A stretch of 64,000 bases of DNA from Bacteroidales bacterium UBA1410 (GTDB lineage Bacteria; Bacteroidota; Bacteroidia; Bacteroidales; Dysgonomonadaceae), in NCBI GenBank assembly GCA_002305015.1, contig DBPW01000026.1, positions 16,721-80,720 on the forward strand, in the 5' to 3' direction. Under the pieces are notes generated by a model, which searched no databases, was not told the DNA's origin, and saw only the letters and a program-made list of their open reading frames with translations. Each line of letters begins with the position of its first letter. The stretch's first letter is position 1. Positions 35,623 through 45,301 of this stretch are shown here, piece by piece. The position numbers and the translations under genes are program-made.

Positions 35623-36371
35623 TTTTGGTTATCCAAAAATCGAAGAGCACGCTCCATGTCTTGTGGCGTATCTATGCCGATAGTTTCTATATCGGTAACT
35701 CCCACCCTAATCCGATACCCGTTTTCTATCCACCTAAGCTGCTCGAGCGATTCGGCTTTTTCGAGCATCGACCGGGGCAAAGAAACAATTTCTCTCAAAA
35801 TGTCAGTCCGATACCCATAAATGCCTATGTGCTTGTAAAACACGTGGTGGTCCAACCAATGACTTTCTTCGATATCGCGAACATAAGGGATGACCGACCG
35901 ACTGAAATAAAGCGCTTCGGAATTTTTGTTGATAACAACCTTCGGCGATGCAGGATTAAACAATGCATCGATACCGTCCTCCTTGCGAAAAGGTTTTACT
36001 AAAGTGGCCAATTGCACATCCGACGAATCGAAACAATCTTTCAACACTTCAATTTGTTCAGGTTGAATGAAAGGTTCGTCACCCTGAATATTGATTACTA
36101 CATCCGCATTGATCCCGATTTTTTCGTACGCTTCAAAACACCGATCGGTACCACTACGATGCTGCGGTGAGGTCATTATCGCATCTCCTCCAAACGATTG
36201 CACCACATCAAAAATCCGATAGTCATCGGTTGCTACCCATACATCGGCAACAGCTTTTTTCACCTGTTCATATACCCGTTGAATCATTGGTTTACCTGCC
36301 ATATCGGCTAATGGTTTACCGGGGAAACGTGTTGAAGCATACCGCGAAGGTATAATAGCGATAAATTTCAT
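35607..36371 (-). CDS. kdsB: 3-deoxy-manno-octulosonate cytidylyltransferase KdsB
   Basis: About 254 residues; activates Kdo with CTP for lipopolysaccharide core synthesis. Start at 36371 gives the standard MKFIAIIPSRYASTRFPGKPL; another ATG lies two codons up (36377). Further marks: PMIQRVYEQV, VWVATDDYRI, MTSPQHRSGTDRC, VINIQGDEPFIQPEQI, HIGIYGYRTDIL. Normal length. It follows directly on the NfeD-type protease gene within the RelA-side minus-strand run. Confidence 0.97.
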   Translation of the reverse strand: MKFIAIIPSRYASTRFPGKPLADMAGKPMIQRVYEQVKKAVADVWVATDDYRIFDVVQSFGGDAIMTSPQHRSGTDRCFEAYEKIGINADVVINIQGDEPFIQPEQIEVLKDCFDSSDVQLATLVKPFRKEDGIDALFNPASPKVVINKNSEALYFSRSVIPYVRDIEESHWLDHHVFYKHIGIYGYRTDILREIVSLPRSMLEKAESLEQLRWIENGYRIRVGVTDIETIGIDTPQDMERALRFLDNQKTKKP

Positions 36372-36373
36372 AG

Positions 36374-37759
36374 TCATCTATTTTTACTTACATATAACTG
36401 AGCATTCTCATATTTATGGACGAAAACCGATTCTCCTTTTTCAATGAATCCGTTAACAGAAACTGCATCATAATATTCGCCATCGACTTCCACCCTCCCC
36501 GAAGGACGCAAAACCGAAGCAGCAACACCGGTTTTTCCTACCAGGGATGCGGGTTCAGACGAAACCGAAAGATAGCCTTCTTCATCGGCATGCAAAGCCA
36601 CATTCTTCAATATTCCTCTTTTACCTATCCTGCCGGACAAGTAAATAATTACAACTACCCCCACTCCTATTCCGGCAAATGCCGTAATCAAGGCTTTATA
36701 AAAATGACGCAAAGGGACATCTTCAAAATCGAAATGAATATTTTCAATCATGGCAAAAAACAGCCCAAGCACCATGAGTATAATCCCCGAAATCCCGGCT
36801 ATGCCAAAACCCGGTATCACAAAAAGTTCAAAAACAATTAAAATTAAACCGAACACAAAAATCAAGATTTCCCAGTTTTGAGCATACCCGGTAAGGTAAA
36901 GCGGCGTAAAATACAAAATAGCCGCTGTTATAGCTACTGCTCCGGGCACACCCACCCCGGGAGAATTCAATTCGAAATAAATTCCCCCGATAATCAACAT
37001 AATAAGTATCGCTTGCACAAAAGCATTCATCAGAAACCCTCTTATCCGATCGAATGCCGTAGGATTATAGGTTTTTATCGTATAGTGGTCAAACCCCAAA
37101 TATCGGGTAACAATTTCATCGATATTTTCCGCGATTCCTGCGCAATAACCCAATTCTACAGCCTGATCAGCCGTAAGGGTCAACACCTGAGTAGAATCGA
37201 CCAAACCGGGTATAACCACACGTTCGTCCACCATAGCCTCAGACACTTTGGGATCGCGTTTCCATACATAAAGGGTATCTCCATCGTGGATAATCGTGTC
37301 TTTACCATGACTCTCAGCGGTAGCACGAATCATCCCTCTCATGTAGGATTGATATTTGTCGGGAGCTGCTGCACCATCGGCGGTAACAACAGTTGCGGCT
37401 CCTATCGTTGCACTCCGGCGCATATAAATGCTGTCGCATGCAATAGAAATGAGGGCTCCGGCCGAAGCTGCATTATTATCTACAAAGGCATATACCGGAA
37501 TTGGCGAATTAAGAATGGCTGTACGCATTGAATCTGCTTCTTTAACACCTCCTCCGTAAGTATTGATATGCAGAATGACACAATCGGCATTTTCAGCTAA
37601 TGCTTTATGCAATCCATTTTGCAGATATACCCAAGTATTGCTGCCAATATTTTCTTTTATATTGATACGATAGATAAGCTTGGTATCCTGAGCAACTGCA
37701 TGAAAATACCCTAACATTACACCTAATAATGCCAACAAAAACCATCTTATATATTTCAT
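36374..37759 (-). CDS. NfeD-family membrane-bound serine protease (ClpP-class)
   Basis: About 461 residues from the ATG at 37759, which gives a signal peptide (MKYIRWFLLALLGVMLGYFHAVAQ). The N-terminal ClpP/SppA-like domain has NTYGGGVKEADSMR and the nucleophile region FVDNNAASAGALISIACDSI, with Ser at the ASAGA position. Four or five membrane helices follow (about 250-375), then a soluble OB-fold NfeD domain (EGYLSVSSEPASLVGKTGVA...GRVEVDGEYYDAVS). The family works with stomatin-like proteins in membrane quality control; no stomatin gene is adjacent here. Confidence 0.92.
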   Translation of the reverse strand: MKYIRWFLLALLGVMLGYFHAVAQDTKLIYRINIKENIGSNTWVYLQNGLHKALAENADCVILHINTYGGGVKEADSMRTAILNSPIPVYAFVDNNAASAGALISIACDSIYMRRSATIGAATVVTADGAAAPDKYQSYMRGMIRATAESHGKDTIIHDGDTLYVWKRDPKVSEAMVDERVVIPGLVDSTQVLTLTADQAVELGYCAGIAENIDEIVTRYLGFDHYTIKTYNPTAFDRIRGFLMNAFVQAILIMLIIGGIYFELNSPGVGVPGAVAITAAILYFTPLYLTGYAQNWEILIFVFGLILIVFELFVIPGFGIAGISGIILMVLGLFFAMIENIHFDFEDVPLRHFYKALITAFAGIGVGVVVIIYLSGRIGKRGILKNVALHADEEGYLSVSSEPASLVGKTGVAASVLRPSGRVEVDGEYYDAVSVNGFIEKGESVFVHKYENAQLYVSKNR

Positions 37760-37838
37760 TCTTGCCAATTTGTTGAAGCAAAGATAAATGATTTTGAAAG
37801 GAAAATGCAATTCCTCGAAAAAATAGAACCCCTTGAGG

Positions 37839-40046
37839 TCAATTCAAACGTGAAATTGACTTTACCCCTTTTACGGCACTAAGTTTTCGGATAAGTTGTT
37901 CGAGCATTTGTGTATTTGCAACCGAAATGGTGATATTTCCCTGGAAAAGTCCGTCGGTTGAATCGATATTGATGGAACGCATGAGCACCCCCTCTTCTTT
38001 GGAAATAATCGACATCAGGGTCGAAACAATATTGATCTGATCATTGCCAACTATACGCAAAACAGCAGAGTAATTGGCATTGCCCGACGAATGGCCGGAC
38101 CAACGGGCATTGAGTATTCGATAGCCGTACCTGGAAAAAAGATTGTGTGCATTAGGACAATTGACCCGATGAATTCGAATCCCCTGCGACGATACAAAAG
38201 CAAATATTTCATCCCCATAAATGGGGTTGCAACATTTAGCCAGTTTATAATCCACACCCGTAAGGTTTTGGTCGATGATCAACTCATCGCGCGCAGCCAA
38301 ATCCTGCAAAGGCGAATGCATTACAAAACTCTCGGCAGGTGCAGGGGCAGGAGTTTCACGCATTTCTCCTTCTTTATTTTCAAGTTCGAGATACCTATCG
38401 ATAATCCAATTGATATCCAGTTTTTCAGCAGCTATGTCTACATAGAAATCGGTTACGGTTTTGTATTTGAGTTTTTTAATCAATTGCATCAACACGGCAT
38501 CGTTCTGTTCAATCTTGCGATTCTTCATGCGGCGCGCCAACATCTCCTTGGCAATATCCACCTGTTTCCCGGCTTCTTCTTTCAGCAACTGCCGGATTTT
38601 TGTTTTTGCTTTTGCCGTTACCACAAAATTCAGCCAATCCTGTTTGGGCGTTTGGTGAGGCGAAGTAACAATTTCTACCTGATCGCCGCTTTTTAGGACA
38701 TGTTTAATCGGAACATTTTTTTTGTTCACCATTCCCGATACACACGTAGCTCCCAACTTAGAATGGATAGCAAACGCAAAATCGAGAACCGTAGCACCTT
38801 TTGGCAGTTTGATAAGATCTCCTTTCGGAGTGAAAACAAAAATCTCTTCTTCGTACAGGTTTAGCTTGAAATCGCCCAACTTCTCTTTCAAGTCTTCCTC
38901 TTTATTATCGAGCGATTCCCGAAGCGTGCTCAACCAATTATCTAACGTAGACTCTTCTTTTATTCCTTTATATTTCCAGTGTGCCGCCAACCCCCGCTCG
39001 GCAATCTCATCCATCCGGCGGGTACGTATTTGCACTTCCACCCACCGCGATTGTGGGCCCAGTACGGTGATATGAAGCGATTCGTATCCATTGCTTTTCG
39101 GAATCGAAAGCCAATCCCTCAAACGCATGGGATTAGGCTGATACATATCGGTGATGATGGAATAAACTTGCCAACACTGCGCTTTTTCGTGATCGGGAGG
39201 AGAATCCAAAATAATACGGATGGCAAAAAGATCATAAATATCCTCGAATTCTACTTTCTGCTTTTTGAGCTTGTTGTTGATAGAATAAATGGATTTTGTA
39301 CGACCTTTAATATCGTATTTCAATCCGGTTTTGTCGAGTCGCTCTTTTACCGGTTTTATAAATTCCTGAATATACTTATCCCGCGAACGTTTCGTTTCAT
39401 TGAGTTTGCGGGCAATGTAATCGTAGGTTTCTCTGTCGGTATATTTCAACGACAAATCCTCGAGTTCCGATTTTATGGTATATAAACCCAACCGATGAGC
39501 AAGGGGAGCGTACAAATAAGAGGATTCAACGGACAGAGCAAGGCGGGTGGACTGATCTTTAGAAGCAGCATCACGCATTTTCTGAAGATGTTGGGCAATC
39601 ATAATGAAGACCACACGAATATCCTCAGCCAGCGAAAGCAACAGCTTCATATAATTTTCGGATTCGACCGCCGATTTTTTGTCGCTAAACTCATTCACTT
39701 TCATCAGACCACGCAAAATCGTCGCAACCTCTTCTCCAAAATGATCCTTTACTTCCGAAATATCATAATGGCCTCTCGTTACAGCGTAAAAAAGGAAAAC
39801 AGCGCCCACTGTCGGCTGTTTCAAGCCAATCTCATCCATGGCAATTATGGCCGTTTTCATGATAAGCAACAATTGTTCCTCTGTTTCCTGTTTCGACACT
39901 TCAGCCGAACGGCGCATCGAATCACGAAGAATATTCTTCAGCAAAGTAACTTTTTGAAGGTCCCACTCATTTCTCAGAAAACGATAGATCTTTCTGTAAA
40001 GTGCCAAAAATTCTTCGTTTTTTATTTTCGTTACGTTATTCTTCAT
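37839..40046 (-). CDS. relA: RelA-type (p)ppGpp synthetase with degenerate hydrolase domain
   Basis: 735-residue long RelA/SpoT homologue. Order: HD-type domain (about 30-200), synthetase domain (about 230-370, with GRTKSIYSINNKL, FEDIYDLFAIRIIL, PKSNGYESLHITVLGP, VEVQIRTRRMDEIAERGLAAHWKYK), TGS domain, zinc-finger region with YKLAKCCNPIYGDEI and HRVNCPN, and C-terminal ACT. The HD motif expected as LLHD..ED reads FLFYAVTRG at 84-92, and LADRLHNMR reads IAQHLQKMR, so ppGpp hydrolysis is probably lost. The synthetase loop is RLRD (308-311), closer to the RXKD of bifunctional enzymes than to EXDD of E. coli RelA. It should respond to amino acid starvation at the ribosome. Confidence 0.93.
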   Translation of the reverse strand: MKNNVTKIKNEEFLALYRKIYRFLRNEWDLQKVTLLKNILRDSMRRSAEVSKQETEEQLLLIMKTAIIAMDEIGLKQPTVGAVFLFYAVTRGHYDISEVKDHFGEEVATILRGLMKVNEFSDKKSAVESENYMKLLLSLAEDIRVVFIMIAQHLQKMRDAASKDQSTRLALSVESSYLYAPLAHRLGLYTIKSELEDLSLKYTDRETYDYIARKLNETKRSRDKYIQEFIKPVKERLDKTGLKYDIKGRTKSIYSINNKLKKQKVEFEDIYDLFAIRIILDSPPDHEKAQCWQVYSIITDMYQPNPMRLRDWLSIPKSNGYESLHITVLGPQSRWVEVQIRTRRMDEIAERGLAAHWKYKGIKEESTLDNWLSTLRESLDNKEEDLKEKLGDFKLNLYEEEIFVFTPKGDLIKLPKGATVLDFAFAIHSKLGATCVSGMVNKKNVPIKHVLKSGDQVEIVTSPHQTPKQDWLNFVVTAKAKTKIRQLLKEEAGKQVDIAKEMLARRMKNRKIEQNDAVLMQLIKKLKYKTVTDFYVDIAAEKLDINWIIDRYLELENKEGEMRETPAPAPAESFVMHSPLQDLAARDELIIDQNLTGVDYKLAKCCNPIYGDEIFAFVSSQGIRIHRVNCPNAHNLFSRYGYRILNARWSGHSSGNANYSAVLRIVGNDQINIVSTLMSIISKEEGVLMRSINIDSTDGLFQGNITISVANTQMLEQLIRKLSAVKGVKSISRLN

Positions 40047-40088
40047 TACACTTTAAAACATACAGAAAAGAAGCATTTTATTTCACAA

Positions 40089-40096
40089 CAAATTTA
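40089..40096 (-). promoter_or_regulatory. -7 promoter box of relA
   Basis: TAAATTTG on the minus strand, about 43 bases upstream of the relA ATG. No clear -33 element. Confidence 0.45.
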
Positions 40097-40185
40097 CATT
40101 TTTTTCTCCATAAAATCTTTTTAAGGCAGGAAAAGATATTTATTAAATTATTTAATTATACCCTACGAAAAATTGAGTTGTACTT

Positions 40186-40235
40186 CGAAATCATTTTTCA
40201 ATATCATTTTCAAATGATTTCGATTCCTATCGAAA
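40186..40235. other. two overlapping, mutually exclusive hairpins
   Basis: CGAAATCATTT (40186-40196) pairs with AAATGATTTCG (40212-40222); TTTCGAT (40218-40224) pairs with ATCGAAA (40229-40235) around a TCCT loop. Bases 40218-40222 are used by both. They lie in the 595-base relA/nan divergent region, which otherwise holds only AT-rich DNA and the promoters listed. Confidence 0.5.
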
Positions 40236-40497
40236 AAATTTCCGGAACATCAATTTTTCTCGGAACATTTTTGTATTGAAATTAACGTTTTACATTATTT
40301 GATATTTTTATTGTTAAATAACACAAGTATCAAAAAATTCACTCCAAAGCAAACAAACATCCAAATCAACCTATCTCTAATATTAAAATTGAAACTAACA
40401 TTTGGCAATAATTTATTCTAATATTCTCTATTTGCACTCTGTATATTGACATCGCAAAATATTTAACACCATTATTATAAATATTTTTATTAAAAGA

Positions 40498-40529
40498 TTT
40501 GTATATATAAAAAATACATTATATATTTG
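40498..40529 (+). promoter_or_regulatory. promoter of the sialic acid (nan) operon
   Basis: TTTG at 40498-40501, 20-base gap, TATATTTG at 40522-40529; predicted leader about 105 bases. ATATATAA (40503-40510) and TTATATAT (40519-40526) form an inverted repeat over the spacer, a possible operator, though the DNA is low-complexity. Confidence 0.65.
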
Positions 40530-40641
40530 GCGAAAAATTAAAAATCAAAAGAGGCTATTTAAAATTCCGGTGAAGAATAAGTGAAAATAGTAGATTTTTT
40601 TACGGAAAAAGAAGATATAATGACAAATTAATACCGAACTT

Positions 40642-41832
40642 ATGAATCTAACAAAACTGGAACAACAGTACAAAGAAGAGCTTCTCGACAATATTGTCCC
40701 TTTTTGGCTCGATAAATCGCAAGACAAGGAATATGGTGGGTATTTTACATGCCTCGACCGCAAAGGCAATGTGTTCGACACCGACAAATTTATGTGGCTG
40801 CAAGGACGGCAGGTGTGGATGTTTTCCACCCTCTATAATAAGGTGGAAAAACGGCAGGAATGGCTCGACTGCGCCATCGGCGGAGCCAATTTTTTAAAAA
40901 AATACGGGCACGACGGCAATTACAACTGGTATTTTTCGCTTACCCGAGAAGGGAAACCCCTGATTGAACCCTACAACATTTTTTCCCACATGTTTGCCGC
41001 GATGGGATTTGGCCAGTTAAGCCTTGCCACAGGCAACGACGAATATGCCGAGATCGCCAAAAAAACCTTCGATGTCATCCTCTCGCGGATGGATAATCCC
41101 AAAGACCGGTGGAATAAAGTTCATCCGGGAACCCGCGATTTGAAAACGCTTTCGCTGCCCATGATTTTATGCAACCTGTCGCTGGAAATTGAACACCTGC
41201 TCGACGGGGAGTTCATCGAAAAAATCATGGATCACTGCGTTCACGAAGTAATGAAGGTTTTCCTCAGACCCGAATTGGGGGGCATCCTCGTGGAAAACGT
41301 GCATCAAGACGGTTCTCTTTCCGACTCTTTCGACGGACGACTGGTTAATCCCGGACATGCAATCGAAGCCATGTGGTTCATCATGGATCTGGCGGTAAGG
41401 CTCAACCGCCCCGATTTAATCGAGAAGGCCGTAAAAACGACGCTTACCATGATCGAATACGGATGGGACAAGCAATATGGCGGAATCTTCTATTTCATGG
41501 ACAGAAAAGGCTGCCCACCCCAGCAATTGGAATGGGATCAGAAATTATGGTGGGTGCATATCGAAACGCTGATATCGTTGCTCAAAGGGTATCAACTGAC
41601 GGGTTCCGAAGAATGCCTCGCATGGTTCGAAAAAATACACGACTACACCTGGAGCCGTTTCAAGGACCCCGATTATCCCGAATGGTGGGGATATCTCAAC
41701 CGGCGGGGCGAAGTACTTCTGGAACTGAAAGGCGGAAAATGGAAAGGTTGTTTCCATGTGCCCCGCGGATTGTATCAATGCTGGAAAACACTGGAGAAAA
41801 TAAATCGCACAAAACATGAATTAATCCATTAA
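40642..41832 (+). CDS. N-acylglucosamine 2-epimerase (ManNAc to GlcNAc)
   Basis: 396-residue (alpha/alpha)6-barrel AGE/renin-binding-protein family enzyme that converts free ManNAc to GlcNAc. Family stretches: DKEYGGYFTCLDRKG, KFMWLQGRQVWMFS, NPGHAIEAMWFIMD and GCFHVPRGLYQCW; the two histidines in NPGHAIE and FHVPR match the general acid/base positions. First gene of the nan operon: it handles the ManNAc made by NanA at the far end. This is the kinase-independent route known from Bacteroides fragilis, in place of the ManNAc-6-P route. Base composition is clearly more GC-rich than the neighbouring SusC gene. Confidence 0.95.
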   Translation: MNLTKLEQQYKEELLDNIVPFWLDKSQDKEYGGYFTCLDRKGNVFDTDKFMWLQGRQVWMFSTLYNKVEKRQEWLDCAIGGANFLKKYGHDGNYNWYFSLTREGKPLIEPYNIFSHMFAAMGFGQLSLATGNDEYAEIAKKTFDVILSRMDNPKDRWNKVHPGTRDLKTLSLPMILCNLSLEIEHLLDGEFIEKIMDHCVHEVMKVFLRPELGGILVENVHQDGSLSDSFDGRLVNPGHAIEAMWFIMDLAVRLNRPDLIEKAVKTTLTMIEYGWDKQYGGIFYFMDRKGCPPQQLEWDQKLWWVHIETLISLLKGYQLTGSEECLAWFEKIHDYTWSRFKDPDYPEWWGYLNRRGEVLLELKGGKWKGCFHVPRGLYQCWKTLEKINRTKHELIH

Positions 41833-41896
41833 ATAATAAAGGAATATCGCACCAAAACGATATAAATATCAATGTTTAACATTAATAGAAGAGAAT

Positions 41897-44800
41897 ATGA
41901 ACAAAAACAGAACATTCAATGTAAAGAGGGATTTTTTAATCATCATGACTTTTCTTTGGTTAAGCTCCCTCGCAATATGTGCTCAAAACATCACCGTTAA
42001 AGGAAATGTTGTTGATGAGCAAAAAGAACCATTAATTGGAGTTTCGGTAAAAATACAAGGGACAGCTACCGGAACAGTAACAGATTATGATGGCAATTTC
42101 GAACTTCCCAATGTTCCGCCGACAGGAAAATTGGAATTTTCGTATGTCGGCATGAAAACATTGGTTGTACCGGTAAATGGCAGGACAGTGATTAATGTCA
42201 TCATGCAAGAAGATGTTGAAATGCTTGAAGAGGTAGTTATTACCGGTTATGGAGGAACGCAATTGCGATCAAGAAGTACCAATTCCATTGCTAAAGTTGA
42301 AAACAAGAAATTGGAGGTTGGAATATTTTCCAATCCTGCACAGGCTCTTTCCGGTGCAGTTTCCGGTTTACGGGTAGTACAATATTCCGGTAATCCGGGC
42401 GCAACACCTTCTATTGTATTACGCGGAGGAACAAATCTGGACGGTTCAGGTTCTCCACTGATTATAGTTGACGGTCAAGTCAGAGGAAGCCTTTCAGATA
42501 TAAATCCGGAAGATATCGAAAACATGCAAGTAATGAAAGACGCAGGAGCTACAGCTATTTATGGTGCACGAGCAAATAATGGGGTTATTCTTATCCAAAC
42601 AAAAAGAGGGAAAAAGGGTGTTTCGGAAATGAATTTCAAAATGAAGTTTGGGGCCAACTATCTAAACCTCCCTTATGAGTTTTGCAACGCTGAAGAATAC
42701 CTCACCTGGATGCGCCCATCTTATGTAAAATCTGCACAAATATGGCAACGAGAAAATGGCACATGGGTGGGATACTCAAACCCCATCACACTAACCGGTA
42801 CACAACCGTATGGAACAGGAAATGCATATTTTGCCGCAGATGGTGTGACACCCTTGGAAAACACCATGAATTCTGTGTGGAGCACTATGTATTATGAAGA
42901 TCGATATCAATTTTTAATTGATAAATATGGTTGGCAAAAAATGAAAGACCCTGTATATGAATACATAAAAAGCATCAGTAATGACCCAAATTCAGTACCC
43001 GAATATTTGATTTTTAAAAATACTTATCCAGGAGATTTCAACTTTAAAGATCCATCCTATTCACAAGATTACAACTGGAATATGTCGGGTGGAAACGACA
43101 AAGGAAGTTATTATGCAGGGTTAGGCTACAACTATTCACAAGGATTACCCATTTCTTCATATTACAAACGTTATTCGATTATTATCAATGGAGATTATAA
43201 AATCAAACCGTGGCTTACCTCGTTGTCAAGCTTCAACTTTAACAGGGCTAATTGGCAATCGATGCCCGCATCACAAACAAGTGAAGCCAATTATTTCAGT
43301 AGAATATTGACAGTTCCTCCTACCGTCCGCTATACCAACGACCATGATGGTTCGTACCGACTGGGAAATAATTATAGTGATGGTAATCAAGCTTATCAGC
43401 CCGAAAAGTTCTATCGCTTCAATCAAACGGACAAATTTACGATGAACCAAACATTAAAAATTGATTTTTCCAAAAATATTTATCTGAAGCTTTCTGGAAA
43501 TTGGTATTATAGTGAAGGGTTTTACGAAGCTTTTAATAAGGATTTTAGAGAAAACCCCACAAAGATAAATACCACAAGAAATACCTCGGGTGAATTCGGA
43601 CGAACGTTGGATCAAACCTATAATGCGATTTTCAATTTCGATAAACAAATAAATGATCATTATCTTTCGGCAATGGTTGGTTCCGAATATTATGATACTT
43701 ACTCATATGGCATTTATGCAGCCGGATCCGGCGCACCTACGGATGATTTTCGTGACTTAGAATTGACCTCCAGTGAAAAAGATAAAAGAAGCATTGATTC
43801 ATACCATACCAAACAACGCATTTTATCATTTTTTGGTCGTGCCAATTACAATTATCAGGAAAAATATCTCCTTTCGATGGTTTTACGACATGATGGGTAC
43901 TCCAGATTAGTAAACAAACGATGGGGAACATTTCCCGGCATATCGGCCGGATGGGTTTTCAGCAAAGAATCTTTCATGAAAGAATTTGACGATATCATTT
44001 CTTTCGGTAAGTTGAGAACCAGCTACGGATTAAACGGAAATGTATCGGGCATCGGCGCATATGAATTGCAAGGCAGCTATGTTGCTTCAACAAAATATAA
44101 CGGACTTGCTACTTTTGTTTTAGGCTCTGTTCCCAACCCCGACCTGCGCTGGGAAAAAACAAGAACATTTGAAGTCGGACTTGATCTTAGTTATTTAAAA
44201 AACAGGTATTCCACCAATTTTACCTTTTATGATCGTTTAACATCGGATAAATTCGCCACTTTGAGTCTTCCCAGTTCATCAGGAATTAGCGGAATTCGCA
44301 CAAATAATGGAGAATTTCGCAATAGAGGAGTTGAAATCGAACTTTCTGCGACACCTATTCAAAACACTAATTGGTATTGGAACATAGGGGCAAATATTTC
44401 ATACAACAAAAATACGGTTGTGAGTTTACCTTATAATGGCCTTCCATTGAACCGACAAGGCGGTTTTCAAGTATATTCGGGGAAAGACAAAACCGATTTG
44501 ATTTGGGTAGGAGGCTATCAAGAAGGGCAAGAGCCGGGTGTGCTCTATGTATTTAAAGCTGAAGGTATTTATAAAGATGAAAGTGAAATACCGGATGATA
44601 TGATCGTAAAATCCCATTCTTTTCAAGGGGGCACTACCCGTACCCTTTATGGTAAAAGTAATTGGGCAAAAATGACCGAACAAGAAAAAATTAACAGTAG
44701 AGGATTTCCCATTCAACCCGGTGATGTAAAATGGAAAGATATTAATGGAGATAATATAATAGACGATTATGATTTGGTGAAAGTAGGAAATACAACTCCA

Positions 44801-45283
44801 CACTGGTTTGGAGGGTTCAACACCACTGTTACATGGAAACAACTTTCGTTGTACTGTGCTTTTGATTACGCTTTTGATTTTTGGGTAATGGATTATCGCT
44901 TACCATGGATCATGGGCAATATGCAAGGTACCTATAATATGACTACCGATGTGAGAAAAACATGGACCCCGGAAAATCCAAATGCAAAATATCCGATTTA
45001 CATGTGGGCGGATCAGTTAGGAAAAGGAAACTATCGCAATTCCACTTTATTTACTTACAAAGGCGATTATTTATCGCTACGACAAGTATCGCTATCCTAT
45101 TCCTTGCCGAAATCGCTTATTAATAAAGCTTTTATAGAAAAATTGGATCTTTCGATTACCGGTCAGAATTTGGGCTATATCACAGCTGCAAAAACTTTGG
45201 CTACGCCAGAACAAGGTGGAATTCAAGATGCTACGTATACCCTGCCACGTACAGTGACATTCGGTTTAAATATTACTTTCTAA
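41897..45283 (+). CDS. SusC/RagA-type TonB-dependent receptor (sialic acid uptake)
   Basis: 1128-residue outer-membrane transporter. Signal peptide with FLWLSSLAICAQ, an N-terminal carboxypeptidase-regulatory-like domain (ITVKGNVVDEQKEPLIGVSV), a TonB-plug domain with the SusC signature VITGYGGTQ, SGLRVVQYSGNPGATPSIVLRGG and DAGATAIYGARANNGVILIQTKRGK, then the beta-barrel ending in the aromatic ...TVTFGLNITF. Paired with SusD 18 bases on. By position it corresponds to NanO of Tannerella forsythia, which takes up sialic acid (established for that locus, inferred here). Confidence 0.96.
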   Translation: MNKNRTFNVKRDFLIIMTFLWLSSLAICAQNITVKGNVVDEQKEPLIGVSVKIQGTATGTVTDYDGNFELPNVPPTGKLEFSYVGMKTLVVPVNGRTVINVIMQEDVEMLEEVVITGYGGTQLRSRSTNSIAKVENKKLEVGIFSNPAQALSGAVSGLRVVQYSGNPGATPSIVLRGGTNLDGSGSPLIIVDGQVRGSLSDINPEDIENMQVMKDAGATAIYGARANNGVILIQTKRGKKGVSEMNFKMKFGANYLNLPYEFCNAEEYLTWMRPSYVKSAQIWQRENGTWVGYSNPITLTGTQPYGTGNAYFAADGVTPLENTMNSVWSTMYYEDRYQFLIDKYGWQKMKDPVYEYIKSISNDPNSVPEYLIFKNTYPGDFNFKDPSYSQDYNWNMSGGNDKGSYYAGLGYNYSQGLPISSYYKRYSIIINGDYKIKPWLTSLSSFNFNRANWQSMPASQTSEANYFSRILTVPPTVRYTNDHDGSYRLGNNYSDGNQAYQPEKFYRFNQTDKFTMNQTLKIDFSKNIYLKLSGNWYYSEGFYEAFNKDFRENPTKINTTRNTSGEFGRTLDQTYNAIFNFDKQINDHYLSAMVGSEYYDTYSYGIYAAGSGAPTDDFRDLELTSSEKDKRSIDSYHTKQRILSFFGRANYNYQEKYLLSMVLRHDGYSRLVNKRWGTFPGISAGWVFSKESFMKEFDDIISFGKLRTSYGLNGNVSGIGAYELQGSYVASTKYNGLATFVLGSVPNPDLRWEKTRTFEVGLDLSYLKNRYSTNFTFYDRLTSDKFATLSLPSSSGISGIRTNNGEFRNRGVEIELSATPIQNTNWYWNIGANISYNKNTVVSLPYNGLPLNRQGGFQVYSGKDKTDLIWVGGYQEGQEPGVLYVFKAEGIYKDESEIPDDMIVKSHSFQGGTTRTLYGKSNWAKMTEQEKINSRGFPIQPGDVKWKDINGDNIIDDYDLVKVGNTTPHWFGGFNTTVTWKQLSLYCAFDYAFDFWVMDYRLPWIMGNMQGTYNMTTDVRKTWTPENPNAKYPIYMWADQLGKGNYRNSTLFTYKGDYLSLRQVSLSYSLPKSLINKAFIEKLDLSITGQNLGYITAAKTLATPEQGGIQDATYTLPRTVTFGLNITF

Positions 45284-45301
45284 TCTTTAATATTAAAAAA
45301 T

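Noticed and set aside
39495..40124. 209-residue plus-strand frame opposite relA
   Set aside because: Antisense to a well-conserved gene; no domain features.
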